Positions 11,269-23,336 of a stretch of DNA of 64,000 nt are shown here, piece by piece; the stretch's first letter is position 1; each line of letters opens with the position of its first letter. A model generated the notes under the pieces. The model was not told the origin of the DNA and made no database searches. It was given only the letters and a program-made list of their open reading frames with translations. Made by a program: the position numbers and the translations under genes. Location of the stretch: positions 2,046,001 through 2,110,000 of the forward strand of contig JAETXT010000005.1 of assembly GCA_019188255.1 (NCBI GenBank), written 5' to 3'. The stretch comes from Verticillium longisporum. Lineage: Eukaryota; Ascomycota; Sordariomycetes; Glomerellales; Plectosphaerellaceae.

Positions 11269-12749
11269 ATGAAGATTAAAGCTCTTAGTCGGTCGGTGTC
11301 CGAGTACAACCCGCCTGGAACAGAGGTTGTCAAGCAACCGCGTAACCTCGATCCCGGCGCCCATCCCTTCGAGCGTGCGAGAGAGTCAGTCACCCGAAGT
11401 GTGGCTATTTCGAAAATGTTCAAAGCTAACGGCGACCAGATATACCAAAGCTCTCAATGCAGTCAAACTCGAGCGCATGCACGCGGCGCCCTTCGTGGCC
11501 GAGCTCGGCCAGGGCCACGTCGACGGTGTCTACACAATGGCAAAGGACCCCAATAGTCTGCAACGGTTTGCTTCGGCGAGTGGCGACGGCGCTGTCAAGG
11601 TGTTTGACATGACGAGCCGGGACGAGGTCTGGCAAACGAAGAGCGCACACGAGAACATTGTCAGGAGCGTCTGCTGGACCAAGGATCAGCGCCTGCTGAG
11701 TGCGGCGTCGGACAAGACCATCAAGCTTTGGGATCCTTACAACACACCGAGCGAGTCTGCGCCCATCTCGTCATGGCTCGGCAACAGCGGCTTTACGGAT
11801 TTGTCGATGCACCGGTCGCGCAACGTCTTTGCCGCTTCTTCGTCGTCGAGCTCGGTGGCCATCTATGACCTGGAACGCCACAATGCCGCGCCAGACGTGC
11901 TGGGCTGGCCCAACTCTGTGGACACTATCAATGCCGTGGCATTCAACCAGGTGGAGACGTCGGTGCTTGCGGCGTGCGGCCTCGACCGATCGATCGTCCT
12001 GTTCGATCTCAGGACCTCTATGCCTCTGACGAGGACAACGCTCAACTTTGCCTGTAACGCCATTTCGTGGAACCCCATGGAGGCCTTCAACTTTGCTGTG
12101 GGCAGCGAAGATCACAACATTTACGTGAGTCACTTGCTCGAACATTAATACCTGATTCGACAGACTGCTGTGTGCCTCGACAGACTGCTAACAGGGTGGC
12201 CAGATTTTCGACATGCGCAAGTTCGACAGGGCGCTCAATGTGCTCAAGGATCACGTCGCTTCCGTCATGTCCGTCGAGTTCAGTCCCACCGGCCAGGAGC
12301 TCGTCTCGGGCTCGTACGATCGCACAATTCGCCTCTGGAACCGCGACCAAGGCCACTCGCGCGACATCTACCACACGAAGCGCATGCAGCGCGTGTTCAG
12401 CACCATGTTCACGCCCGATTCCAAGTACGTCCTCTCAGGCTCCGACGACGGCAACGTGCGTCTCTGGCGAACCAACGCTTCGGAGCGGTCGGGCGTCAAG
12501 TCGGCGCGCCACCGCCAAGCCCTCGAGTACAACAATGCCCTCATCGAGCGCTTCAGCCACATGCCCGAGGTGCGCCGCATCAAGCGCCACAGGCACATCC
12601 CGACGGTCGTCAAGAAGGCGGGCGAGATCAAGGCGCAGGAGCTCAAGTCGATCAAGAGGAGGGAAGAGAACGAGAGGCGGCACACAAAGAAGCAGTTCCA
12701 GAAGAGGCGCAGCGAGCGCGAGAAGATGGTGCTGGCGCGGGAGAAGTAG
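11269..12749 (+). CDS. sof1: Sof1 / DCAF13, U3 snoRNP WD-repeat protein
   Basis: Nucleolar factor of the small-subunit processome, needed for 18S rRNA maturation. Exons 11269-11384, 11440-12124 and 12204-12749 give 448 residues, the usual length. The start MKIKALSRSVSEYNPPG and the N-terminal block leading to YTKALNAVKLERMHAAPF are family-typical. At least six WD repeats follow, with WD-type ends such as IKLWDP, VLFDLR, IRLWNR and VRLWRT. The basic C-terminal Sof1 domain contains HMPEVRRIKRHRHIP and a Lys/Arg-rich tail that ends at the stop. Intron 1 has the branch site GCTAAC before GACCAG. Divergent from rpn6. Very sure. Confidence 0.96.
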
Positions 12750-13397
12750 GGTATGCGGCGGCGGCACATGCTCCTTGGATTGTCTTGGGTTTCGCAGGCG
12801 TTTTGGCATGGCATTGCTGGGCGTTTTAAATACCTTGTGCACATGGGCGTTTTCGAGATCGCTAAATTGTATGTAGTTTCCAATCGTGGTGTCTGGTCAG
12901 GTGTGAACCTGCAGAGAGTATAAATGAGGGTACAAACATGGTGTTACCGTGGTCAATTCGGGCTCATGGGCAAGTCGTTCGAATTGTCAACGTACCTAAA
13001 ATTTGAACAAAACCCCTTCAGCTAAGATATGCGACGAGCATTGCAGCAAAACAAGACCTCGACCAATCGATCGAGTTGCTGTTGTGTGAAGGATCGAGCT
13101 GAAGAGGGGTGATGACGTGGCGCAGGGGCTGACCGTCGTTGGAGTGACACTCATTGCCATTGCTCTGCTACAGCCTTGCCTGGCAATCTGTTTCTCAACA
13201 TCACATCAAGTCTGAAGTCTCAAAACTGCTGTTTGTCCTGCTGGTTTGGCACCCGAATAATCTTGCCCTGCGGACCATAGCTCTCGCTCATCTTGGCGTC
13301 GCCGTGGACAGTGAGGGGTAGGCCAAGTAGTGAGAACTCCTGGCATCTTGAAAGACTCGTTAACTAATCTAAGATGGGACAGCTTTGAGCAACAAAA
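12750..13397. other. Intergenic: sof1 3' end and promoter of HET gene
   Basis: No gene seen. It should hold the sof1 terminator and the HET-gene promoter, but no clear signal could be picked out. Confidence 0.5.
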
Positions 13398-15652
13398 ATG
13401 GCGTATCACACCCGCCCGGGAAAGGGCTCTGGTCCTGTGTTCCTCCGTCCGTCGCCAGAGCCAAGCGGTAGTTCGTCGAATTCTGTCTGCCCCGTATGCA
13501 AGAACTGGTCTCTTGAGCGATGGACGACGCCGTCACATGGCCGACGAGAGAGCCCCGGGGCTCCGATGAGAGTCGACTTTTTTCAGGTTGCCGAGTCGGC
13601 CTACGAGGAGCAGTGCCGCTTCTGCTACGTCATATACTATTCGCTTTTAGCCATGGGTTGCGATGTGCAAATCCGTGGCTACTCGGTCCTGTCGCTCCAT
13701 GCGAAACCGAACGCCCCCTTCTACGTTCTCTGGGATGATGCTCGTGTCGGCCGCAGTGTCGTCGAGGTGTTCCGTGAAAAGGACTCAAGCTGTCTGTTGG
13801 ACATGCTTGGGTCAGCAACGCCACTACGCGAGGATATTCGCGATCCAAGACTCTACGACGAAATACGACAGCTTCTCAACGAGTGCGAAAAAAAGCACCC
13901 TGCGTGTTCACAGGTCACCGGCGAGCTGCCGCGGCGGCTGCTGCATATTGGGTCCGCAGCCTGTCCCGATCTTCGCGTGACAGCCAGCTTCCCAGAGGAT
14001 GCGCGATACATTGCTCTGAGCCACTGCTGGGGTCCCGATGCGCCTTTCACGACCACATGGGTAACCCTCACGCAGCGCGAAGAAGGTATCGAGTGGAATG
14101 ACCTACCTCGAACGTTCCAGGACGCCATCACCGTCGCTCGACAACTCGACGTCGAGTACATGTGGATCGACTCTCTTTGCATAATACAAGATGACGAGTG
14201 AGAGGACCCCCGTCGCAGAGTGGTCGAACGCATGGCAAGCCCCTTTACTGACTCGCCTCTTACCACAGAGACGACTGGGCCGTCGAGTCGCTGAAGATGG
14301 GCTTCATCTACGAGCGAGCCTACCTAACAGTGGCCGCAGCAACGGCAGCCGGCGATCGACAAGGGTTCCTCGGCGGCTCGCCCGGCCGCGAGCACTTTGC
14401 CTCGCGCACCATAGACATGGACCCCTTTGGCGGGCCGTCGGGCGTGCAAGCGCGGCGCGTCTTCGACGTGCGCGCCACGACGCTCCAGGACCCCCTGCAC
14501 ACGCGCGCGTGGACCTTCCAGGAGCGCATCATGCCGCGGCGCATCCTGACCTTCTCCTCGGCCGTCTTCTTCGAGTGCCACACGGGCGCGCGCTGCGAGA
14601 CGGGCAGCGGCATCCACGCCGACCCGTTCTACCGCGCCAACGTCGGCGTCTCCGGCGACAACTTCTTCCGCGACAGGGAGCGCCAGTTCCTCGACCTGCT
14701 GCGCCGCGAGGCCGACCCCCGCAGCCTCTACGACCTGTGGTGCGTCGGCATCATCGAGCAGGTGTCCAAGCGCCGGCTGACGCACCCGCGCGACGTGCTG
14801 CCGGCCATCTCGGCGCTGGCGCGGCGCTTCCACGCCGTGAGGCCGGGCGACACGTATCTCGCCGGCATGTGGCGCCAGGACCTCGCCGGCGCCCTCACGT
14901 GGGCAGCCGACCCGAACAAGCGCGGCTCGCTCATACGGAGCTCGATCATGAAGGGGCCTCGCGAGGAAGAGGAGGAGGAGGAGGAGGAGGATGGCTCGCG
15001 CTGCCGCACGACGCGGGCCTACCGCGCGCCGTCGTGGAGCTGGGCCTCTATAGACGGGCCGACGTGCCTCGACGGCCTGGGCGACGTTGTGGGCAAGAGC
15101 GCCGAGAGCGACTGGAAGTTCCGGGTCCTCGACGCCCATACGGACGTCAGCTCGGCGAACCCCTACGGCGAGGTGACGGGCGGGTGGCTGCGCATCCGGG
15201 GACGGCTCGCGTCGGCCGTCTTGACTATCTACTCGAACAGCTTTATCGATCCGAAGGACGGCAAACCCAGGCCCGTCTCGAGGCCCGCCGTGGGTCTGAA
15301 GCTGCTGAACTTCTTTGGAGACGTCGTGCCGGCCCCGAGCCACCGCGGTATCGGCATCGACACGCCGCTGGAGCCCCGGGTTGTCCTGAACGGATCCGTC
15401 ACCACGGGGGCGCGTGTGGCCGGAGGCGGCGACTGGCTGGAACGAAAAGCCAACATGGACTTCACGGTGCGTATCATGATGGTGGCGAGGTTGCTCAACG
15501 GAGGGGGGCCCTTTTGTCTGATTCTGGGCAACAATGGTCTCTATGGAGACGACGCGACGTGCTTTGAACGGCTTGGTGTTGTGAATATGCACGATGACAG
15601 CCTTGACAACCGAGAGGATATGTGGCAGGAAGAGGAGTTTATGATTATATGA
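13398..15652 (+). CDS. HET-domain (heterokaryon incompatibility-type) protein
   Basis: Two exons, 13398-14197 and 14269-15652, give 727 residues. The HET domain begins with YIALSHCWG (about residues 210-218), continues with TFQDAITVARQLDVEYMWID and SLCIIQDD, and its third conserved block is RAWTFQERIMPRRILTF after the intron. A later YRAPSWSWASID motif is also standard in the family. Family members can trigger regulated cell death on non-self recognition in fungi, though most HET proteins have no tested function. A Cys-x2-Cys pair (CPVCKNW) near the N-terminus may bind metal. A run of nine Glu residues lies between the domain and the C-terminal region. Both exons are intact. No NLR or partner gene lies next to it, so an allorecognition role is only possible. 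Confidence 0.92.
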
Positions 15653-16309
15653 CAAGCAAGTGAACGGAGGAGGCGTCATGGTTCAAGCTCACCGTGGACG
15701 GCTCGGCTCGAGTCAAGAACCTTGAGTTGTCATCTCGGGAGAGGATGTGCCTGACACGCAATAAATATATTTATGATCAAAGCCGCCATATTGTCTTGCT
15801 TTTCAGGAGTAAACGCCATCGTTTGCGAGGGCAATCTGCTTCACACCCCATCTTTGTCTTCGAAATGAATATGGGAGAGCAGCACGTCAGGTAAATAAGA
15901 ATCCTCGTCATTACACCAAACACACGAATAGCGTCATCCAGATAAAACATGTCCAGCACCCGGAAGTGTGAAGGTGAATGCAACGGCTATGTATGACCCC
16001 AACCGGCAATGCTCGCGAATGCCTGGCTATCGACTATGTGTGAGAACTAATTGTAGACAACTGACAGAACGTGTGTGGAAGCAGGTATGGTGCCCCCGCG
16101 CAAAAGGAAGAAGCAGAGAGAGAGAAACTCGAAATCGGCCAAAAAGAACACCCTACTAGGCATCATTCCCATGCATACTCTCGTACAACGTCCCGAAAGC
16201 CGTGGAAAGGGGGAAAGGGCGGGCGCCTGTCTTTTCCATACGCCGCTCATTCGTCCTCTCATGATACATTTCCGTTGACGACCGGGGCCGCTCCCTCGGC
16301 CGGCGGCGG
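15653..16309. other. Intergenic between convergent genes
   Basis: Tail-to-tail space between the HET gene and bud6. It contains the poly(A)-type hexamer listed separately; nothing else is recognised. Confidence 0.5.
15760..15765 (+). terminator. Putative poly(A) signal of the HET gene
   Basis: AATAAA, followed by an AT-rich stretch, lies about 110 bases past the HET-gene stop. Fungal signals are loose, so this is suggestive only. Confidence 0.4.
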
Positions 16310-19300
16310 TCAAGGCGGTGTGTCGACGGCCGCCTCGTCGCCATTGACATCTTCCAGCAGCTGCTCGTCCCCTGCCTCTTCGACGCCTTCTTCTCCTTCA
16401 AACTCTTCGTCCTCGTCAAACTCCTCGTCGCCAAAGTCGTCCATGATGAGGCCGTTCTGCCGCTCCCAGACCTCACGTCGGATGCGTTCATCCTTGGCCG
16501 TGCGCGCGCGCTCGACTTCCTCGAACCCGCCCGACTTTTTGAGCCTGCCCTCCTCGACAAAGTTGGTCAGCTCCTGCTGCAGCTTGTTCGTGTTGCGCGT
16601 GGCGAGCTCGCGCTGGCGCAGCTTCTCGGCACGCTCAATGGCCTCGAGGCGGTCCTCGTGGTTGGGCATGAGGGCGCGGACCGCGCCGAGGACGCCCTCC
16701 TTGGCGGCGTTCTGGTCGAGCGAGTTGCCGAGGCTGTTGAGGCCCTTGGAGAAGTTGCGGGCGTTGCCGGCCGACGCGCCGGTGCCATTGTCCTTGAGCT
16801 GCTCCTTGGTGGCGGCCTCGACGAGGGCGAATGTTTCCGAGGCCTTCTCTAGATCGTCCTGCAGATCGACCATGAGATCCTCCATAAGGCGCAGCTCGTC
16901 GCGGCCCTTGCAGACGTCCTCGAGCTCCTTCTCCCAAATCTTGGTCCAGATGGGTTTCTCCTGCTTCATGTAATCCTCCACCTTCTTGAGCTCCATCGTC
17001 AGGCGCGTGATGTCCTTGGCCACACCCTCCAGCTGCCTCGGCAGGGGGCGCACGCCGCGGTGCACGACGTCCTTGCGAAGGTCCTCGACTGTGTCTTGCA
17101 AGTCGTCCACCTTGGTAACGAGCCTATCCGAGTCCTGGTTGAGCTGCTCGCGGCCCTTGGAGACGTAGGTATAGCCGCCGTCGCCGTTGATATGGGGCAC
17201 GGACGCGTTGATCGTTGCCGCCTTGACGTTGCTGGCCTTGGAGCGAATGGCGGCCATGGAGCCCTGAATCTCAGACTGGAAGTTCGAGTACGTCTGACGC
17301 ATGACGGCAAGGTCACGGCGCAAGATTTGGAGCTCGGTCAGGTGGCCGGGAGTCAGCTTGCGACCTGATGCGACCGTCGTGGCCTTGGAGCCCTCTCCCG
17401 TCTGTACAATCGTGGAAGGCGCGGCGGCCAGCCTGGCCAGTTCGGTGGCCGTCTCCTGTTGACGCTCTGAGACTAATTGCAGCGCAATGCTTTGGTCACT
17501 CATGCCTTGCTTGTCATCCTGCCTGATCTGTTTCAGTGGCCCAATGACTTCAACAACATGCTACTTTACTTCTTCCAAGGCTTCAATAGTCCACACCAAG
17601 ACTGTTCGGTCCTTGATGTCTGACAGATCCTCCAGCTCGTGTCGCACACCGGAAACAGGGTCTTGGATATAGATATCGGGTAGATCTGCTCCATTCGAAT
17701 GTGTGTTCCAGGAAAACTTCTCAATGAATGCCAGCTGCAGACGCCCAATCGAGAGATCACTATAGCCCTCGGGCAGGACGAACTTCTTGACCTTCGACTT
17801 GTACTGGAGGAAGAGGGTCAGGTCCTTGGTCAAGGGAGGCGAGGCCTCCTGGAGGAAATCCTCGGCCCGTTTCTTCTCGGGCGTCTTGACTTCCCGGGGC
17901 AGGGGCGGCTGCTCCTTGTCAAGTACCGACGTTAGCACCGGCTCAGTCTTCTCCTTTTCAGGCGAGTACGGGGGCAGGTCCGGCAGATCGCTCGTCAATG
18001 GTCCGTTGAGTGTTGCGCTTGGCTTGGGGTACTTGTCTTCAGGGGTCTTTGCTATCGGACTGTCGACGATGCCCGACCTGGGCGGGAGATCTGATGTCGA
18101 AATCTCCTCGGCGATGCGGCTCGGCGCCCTGACAGGCGAGGGTTCGTACCCTGCGCCGCGTGCTGACTGGTTCGAGGTGCTCCGGTTGTGACGCACGGAT
18201 TCACGGACTTGAACGGCGCGCAACGACTCCCGGACCTCGCCTCTGCCACGATTCGGTATTGGCGTGTTCTGCGAGGGAAGCATAGGCACGCCGGTCATGG
18301 GTCCTCCGAGGTGTTTGGAGATCTGGTACTGCGAGTATCTCCGTGACGCCCTCCTCTCGAGATCACCACCCTTTTGAAGAGCTGCCAGCGCGCTGTTGGC
18401 CTGCTTTGGAGGCGGCGGCGGCGGCGGGAAGGCGTCAAGATTGAGATCCGCGTTGGCTGGACCGGTGGGCATGGCTGTCTCGTCGCCGGGGTACGGTGGC
18501 ATGACTGGCATATTCTGCATCGTGTTGCTCGACATGGAAGACTGGTCCGAGACGAGTGAGGTCCTGGACTGGTCCCGCGGCGGGAAACGACGGCTCGGCG
18601 ACGCATTCGGGTTTGGGTTGGGATTTGAAGACTGGCCCGACGTCTCTTTCGACTGCAAATCCGGCCGATAGCCAGTTTGTATGCCCTCCTCCAGCAGGTT
18701 GGTCAAGCCAGTATTGCCGCTGGCGACGGTGCTCGTACTGACGGTGCGTTCCGGGGCAGAACTTGATGCGCCGGCTTCCCTGTCCCGCGCCTGTTTTTGT
18801 CTGAGTTTCTGCTGCTTCCTCTTGAGGCCGTGTAACAAGTTGATAATAATGTCTCGTATCCTTGGCAGGTATTTCTCGAGGCTTTCTGTGCTCGCTTCCT
18901 GGCTCAGAGTCGACTCGAGTATGTTTCGAAGAAGTTCTGGAACATTGCCGAGGTCGGACGTGTCGACGTTGATAGCGCTGAACGCGCGACAGGCCATGTT
19001 GAACTCGTATCCCAGCCTAACATATACATCGGACACTTGGCCGTCGGTCGCCTGGCCTCGAGACCATTGCGTCAGGGTTTCGAGCAGCTGTTTGGTAGCG
19101 ACAAGGAGATGGGTGACACTCTTCTCGATTTGTGAGAGGGGCATGTTCGCAGACCCCGTCGAGTCCTACAAGGATACACGTCAGTACCACGGCACCAAAA
19201 AGCATGCCGTAGACCCCAGCACGCCTGCAAAACGGGTGGGACGAGGCCAGAAAGAGACGGAACGAGGGCAGAAACTGGCGCACCTTTCCTCTGCGCGAGC

Positions 19301-19460
19301 TGCTAGACTGCGCGGACCGGCTCGAGGCGGTCGACGACCGCATCTGGGGGTTCATGCCGACGCCGGGCGAGATGGAGCGAACGGGAACATTCGGAGGAGG
19401 GCCAGGTTCGGTGGCGCCTGGGGAGCGGCGCTGCATGCGTGACGGGCCAGGTGCTTGCAT
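16310..19460 (-). CDS. bud6: Bud6 / Aip3 actin-interacting polarity protein
   Basis: Polarisome component that works with formins to nucleate actin cables at hyphal tips. Three minus-strand exons, 19460-19284, 19165-17570 and 17527-16310, join in frame to 996 residues. After a short Ser/Arg-rich N-terminus comes the conserved block IEKSVTHLLVATKQLLETLTQ. A long Pro/Ser-rich linker follows, then the AIP3 region: FVLPEGYSDLSIGRLQLAF, DIYIQDPVSGVRHELEDLSD and VLVWTIEALEE. The last exon carries the coiled-coil, actin-binding C-terminus with LQILRRDLAVMRQTYSNFQ and ERQNGLIMDDFGDEEF, and an acidic tail. The frame is open further upstream only from GTG, so the first ATG (19460) is used; a start beyond another upstream intron cannot be excluded. 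Very sure of identity. Confidence 0.93.
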
Positions 19461-20745
19461 CGTGACGGTCGTGACCGGGTCGGTGATGCCTCTGGAGGGG
19501 TCGGGTCGGCGCGTCGTTTGCGAACGGGCGGCGAGGTTGCCACAATGTGATGACGATGCGGTGCCTTTTGCTGGGTGGGCACAATGTTCGGTCTGTTGCG
19601 CGGCAGTAGGATCGTTCCACACCTCCTGTCTCTCTGCTACGAGACGGCCTATTAGGTGTCCTTCCCCCTTTTCGTTGTTGTATTATGAGCGCAGCGTGCG
19701 GCCAACAGATGCACCGAATAGTATATCGAGTGGAAACAAATCGGGAGAGTAAACGATGGGGAGGGGACAGGGAGCCAGAGCGCTTGGTGGGCACTGGTGC
19801 CAGATCAGACGTCCATTAGGAGAGGCGTTGTGAGCGACGTCGGGCGGCGCAAGAAGTCTTGTCGAAGGCGGAGATGAGATGCTGATGTCGCTGTCAAGTG
19901 GACGAACGAAACGGGACGACGACAGGAACGGGTCAGGTGCGTTCGGGCCAGGATGGATGGAGGATGCAAAGAATCCGGGCTGAGATGCAGGTCGATAGGG
20001 GATCTCCAGGACTGAGGTCAGGCCGTGTGTCGAGCCAGGAAGGCAGCCAGGTCGCCAGGTAGGTCAACCGGCTGCTGGCGTGTCTCACCGGGGGGGGGTG
20101 GCTTGAACCTCTTAGGGAGATACCTACGTAGGTACCTAGGTAGGGAGGTAGGTAGGTAAGGTAGGTAGGTAGGTAGGTAAGGTAGGTAGGTACCTAGGTA
20201 CCTAAGGTAAGGTCAGGTAAGGTACCTACCTTAGGTACACAGAGGTTCCTTCAGTGCCCTGTCCTACGTGCACGTGCCCTGCACTGTCGCCAGCCACGCC
20301 AGCCTGAAGGCCCTGTACCTGCTTTCGACAGCTGTTGGGGAACCCCGCTGTAACCCCTAAGGGTTCCCCCTAAGGAAGCATCTGGGACCCCCCGGACCCC
20401 CTCCTCCTACCCTCCTTGGCCTGGTGAAACGTTTCAACAAACACTCGACGTCTGTGAGGCCGTCGAGGATAAAGCAAGCAATGAGGGGATCATCATGTAC
20501 CGTGGCATCCGATCTAAACTAAGGTTCGACCTGGATATGCCAGGTGACGGCTCTCTCTCTCTTTCTCTCTACACCAAGCACATCTGACTCCACCGTCCCA
20601 GATTGCGTCTTAGACTTGCAAGCTGATCGTAGATCGAGAGACAATCACATTCCTCTCGAGTATGCCGGCAACTTGGCCTGGTCTAGAAACACATCTCCCA
20701 AGCTTTCCGAACCTCAGCCAAGCAATGCAGATGCACCCGAGCAAC
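19461..20745. other. bud6 promoter region and monooxygenase 3' flank
   Basis: No gene seen. It contains the GGTA-rich repeat block listed separately and a CT-rich tract near 20548-20570. Confidence 0.5.
20120..20240. repeat. GGTAGGTA / TACCTAGGTA palindromic low-complexity block
   Basis: About 120 bases made almost wholly of AGGTA and TACCT units, both as direct tandem GGTA repeats and as small palindromes such as TAGGTACCTA and GGTACCTAGGTACC. A shorter relative lies at 28551-28608. No coding potential. Confidence 0.85.
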
Positions 20746-22095
20746 CTACCGCCATCTGGAGGCCAGGCTGTTCAAAAACATGTAACTATGCACCCCCAAC
20801 GTCGCCAGCGGGTGCAGTATCGCCGGCGTCGAAAACTTGACATGCCTCGTCAGAACCCGCGCCATGATGCTCTGCGGTACACCCGGCGTGTGAAAGTAGT
20901 CGTGCATCAGCTCGTCCGTCAGCCGCTGCACCTTTTCCATGCGCGGGAACATCTCCTTCTCAAAGGCCTCCACCTGCTGGTCAAGTGTCTCCTTCCCATT
21001 CTCCGTGTTCTTGGCGGCCGCGATGATGGACGCGGCCAGCCTCATGGCGTCCTCGAGTGCCACGTTGACGCCCTCCCCAGCAAAGGGCCCCATGAGATGC
21101 GCCGCATCGCCAATGACGGTGACACCTCGGTGGTGTTCCCATCGGAAGCCGACGGGCAGCATGTACAATGACCTCGTCTTGCAGGCCCCTGATGCCTTTA
21201 GGATTGCGTCGGTGATCGTGCTGTCCCAGTCGCGATACTCCTCCATCAAGGCCTCTTTGGCGGCTGCCAGGTCTGACGTGTCGTGCCCGCACTTCTCCGG
21301 CCTCATCCAGTCCGCCTCGTCTTTCAGGGACGACGTGTAAATGTTGAGGCTGCCGTCGCCCATCTGCTGGATCGAGAGTCGCTTTCCATCCGCGTGACCA
21401 AAAACACTGCCCCTGTTGACGAGCGTGTAGAGCTCCGGCGCCGTCGCGCTGGCGTTCGGGATGCTGAGCTCGTAGAGTCCGATGCCGGTGTAGGTGGGAT
21501 CAACGTCGGGCTTCATGAATTTGCGGACTTTGCTCCAGGCGCCCTCGGCACCCACGACCAGGTCGAAGTCAGACGTCATCAGCGTGTCAAAGACGAGCGT
21601 GTTGGGCGCCTCGACACGCCGAAGACGATGATCCCACTTGATCATACCCTCGGGGAGGGATGCCGCAAGGATGCGCCGCAGCTGCGCGCGGTCGATTTCG
21701 GGCCGTTCTTGGACGTCGCTCCGCGCACCGGAGGCTCCCATGACGAAATGCTGGCGGGCGTGCTGTTCGACCCAGGCGATGTACTGCCCGTCATATCGCG
21801 CGTGTTCGAGGAACTCGTCCCATAATCCGGCCTCTTTCATGGCAAGGAGGCCGGTCGATGTGTGGAGGTCCAGAGTCCCGCCTTGGGATCGAAAATCGAG
21901 GGACGCCTCGCTCTCAAACACGGTCACGCTCACATTGGCCCGCTGGAGGAGTCTCGCGAGCATGCAGCCTGAGGACTGTTAGACAGGACAAGGCACAGAG
22001 GGGTGAGAGCAAAATGTACCAGCCGGGCCAGCACCGATGATGGCAATCTTAGGCCCCATTGCCGGAGGAACTGGTGCATCCTGGGAGGCGGTCAT
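20746..22095 (-). CDS. FAD-dependent monooxygenase, TetX-like
   Basis: Class A flavoprotein monooxygenase (PHBH fold) expected to hydroxylate a small aromatic or polyketide-like substrate using NAD(P)H and O2; substrate unknown. Two exons, 22095-22020 and 21968-20746, give 432 residues. The FAD-binding GxGxxG motif is IIGAGPAGC and is split by the intron. Next come FESEASLDFRSQGGTLDLH, the family block RPEIDRAQLRRILAASLP, a DG-like motif DLVVGAEGAWSKVR, and the GD motif VIGDAAHLMGPFAGEGVN. The combination GGTLDLH plus EIDR-LR-IL resembles TetX-type enzymes more than salicylate hydroxylases. There is no signal peptide. Divergent from ATP15, with no biosynthetic neighbours, so no pathway can be assigned. 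Confidence 0.92.
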
Positions 22096-22843
22096 GTTGA
22101 AGGTGCTGATAGACGATGGGAGACGATGAACGCTGTACCCGTGCCCTTTTTTGGACGGTCAAACGTCGTATAAGTAGGTACAGCTCCTACTCCGGGCCAT
22201 TGTCTGTGTATGTAGACAAACAGCCACATCGCGTGAGGCTGGCGTGCGGCAACAATGTGTGAATGCCACGCGGCGTTGTTGTAGCGTGAAGTCAGTTCGC
22301 TCAGCTAGGCTTGATGGACATTGTGTATTGGCTGCATCAGCGACAGCCTCCCCAACGCAGGTGCGAGTGCGAGTGCGCCGCGCAAGACGTTGCCGAATTC
22401 GTCACAGCGCGGGCCAGTCATTCCATGCTCAGGGTGAGCTCCAGACAAGTGTCGGCACACGGCATTGCATTGCCATGAGGTCCGCTGGGATGAGATGCCC
22501 CGTCTGGTTTCCGAGGTGGATAAGGCTGATGCTCGCCGTACATCAGACACAAGACATCAAACGGCCTCAGAAGCGATGGGCAAGGTGTCGGGCGGGGCTT
22601 TCCGGGTGGATGGAGGAGGACAGAGGAGGAGGAGGACAGAGGAGGAGGAGGATGACTGTTGGGTGAGTTGGTGAGGTCCACCTTCCATGTACCTTTCTGG
22701 TCGTCGCCTCAGGCCGAAACACCAGAAGTGAGCTTCCGACGCAAATCCCGACCGAGAACCTTCAATTGGCATCACCACCACCACACCCATCACCACCCCC
22801 ATCTCTCCCATCACCAATCCTCGCTCCGTCACCAATCGCCAAC
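22096..22843. promoter_or_regulatory. Divergent promoter region monooxygenase / ATP15
   Basis: A 748-bp region between genes transcribed outward. It contains an imperfect purine repeat (GGAGGA/GGACAGAGG units, about 22612-22650) and CACCACC/CATCACC-rich sequence just before the ATP15 start. Confidence 0.5.
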
Positions 22844-23336
22844 ATGGTCTTCGCGTGGAAAGCCGCCGGCATCACGTGAGTGCAATTGCGTTCCCCCTCC
22901 CCCATCCAGCCGCCCGCCGGCCGCCCGAATGTCCCGCGTTGCGATGGGAAGGAAAACGAAGTGAACTGGCCTCCGAGAACTGACCCGCCGATTCCCGAAC
23001 CACAGCTACAACCGCTTCCTGGCCGTGTCCGCACGTGCCGTGCGTCGCAGCCTCAAGGAGGACAAGAGGATCCTCGCCGAGCGCCGCGGTGCCGTCGCCG
23101 AGATCAGGTTCGCCAAGTGGGAGGTAAGCCGACACTGAATGACCTGCTCCGAGCCAGCGCCCCCTGGGGACGAAGGGGGCGTGGCAAGACGGGTGGAAAA
23201 GAAGAGCATGGGTGAAAAAACGGAACGCTGACCCGACTACCGCCACGAACAGAACGGCAAGATGGGCGAGCCCAAGGACCTCGTCAAGGCCAACGCCGCC
23301 CAGGCTGTCGAGAACGCCCCCGCCGGCTCCTCGTAA
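22844..23336 (+). CDS. atp15: Mitochondrial ATP synthase subunit epsilon
   Basis: Small F1 central-stalk subunit of the mitochondrial ATP synthase. Three short exons, 22844-22875, 23006-23123 and 23253-23336, join in frame to 77 residues, the length expected for fungal Atp15. The start MVFAWKAAGIT is family-typical; it continues YNRFLAVSARAVRRSLKED, then the conserved RFAKWENGK across the second intron, and an Ala-rich tail ending APAGSS. Introns have GTGAGT and GTAAGC donors and CAG acceptors. The protein has no cleavable presequence, as is usual for this subunit. Easily missed because no exon is long enough to stand out. Confidence 0.95.

Noticed and set aside
14191..15679. Three overlapping open frames of about 450 codons on both strands over HET exon 2
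   Set aside because: Only one carries the HET motifs and splices cleanly from exon 1. The others are Arg/Ala/Pro-rich shadows of GC-rich coding sequence.
19461..19622. Upstream extension of bud6
   Set aside because: Opens from GTG only; the ATG at 19460 is the first in frame.
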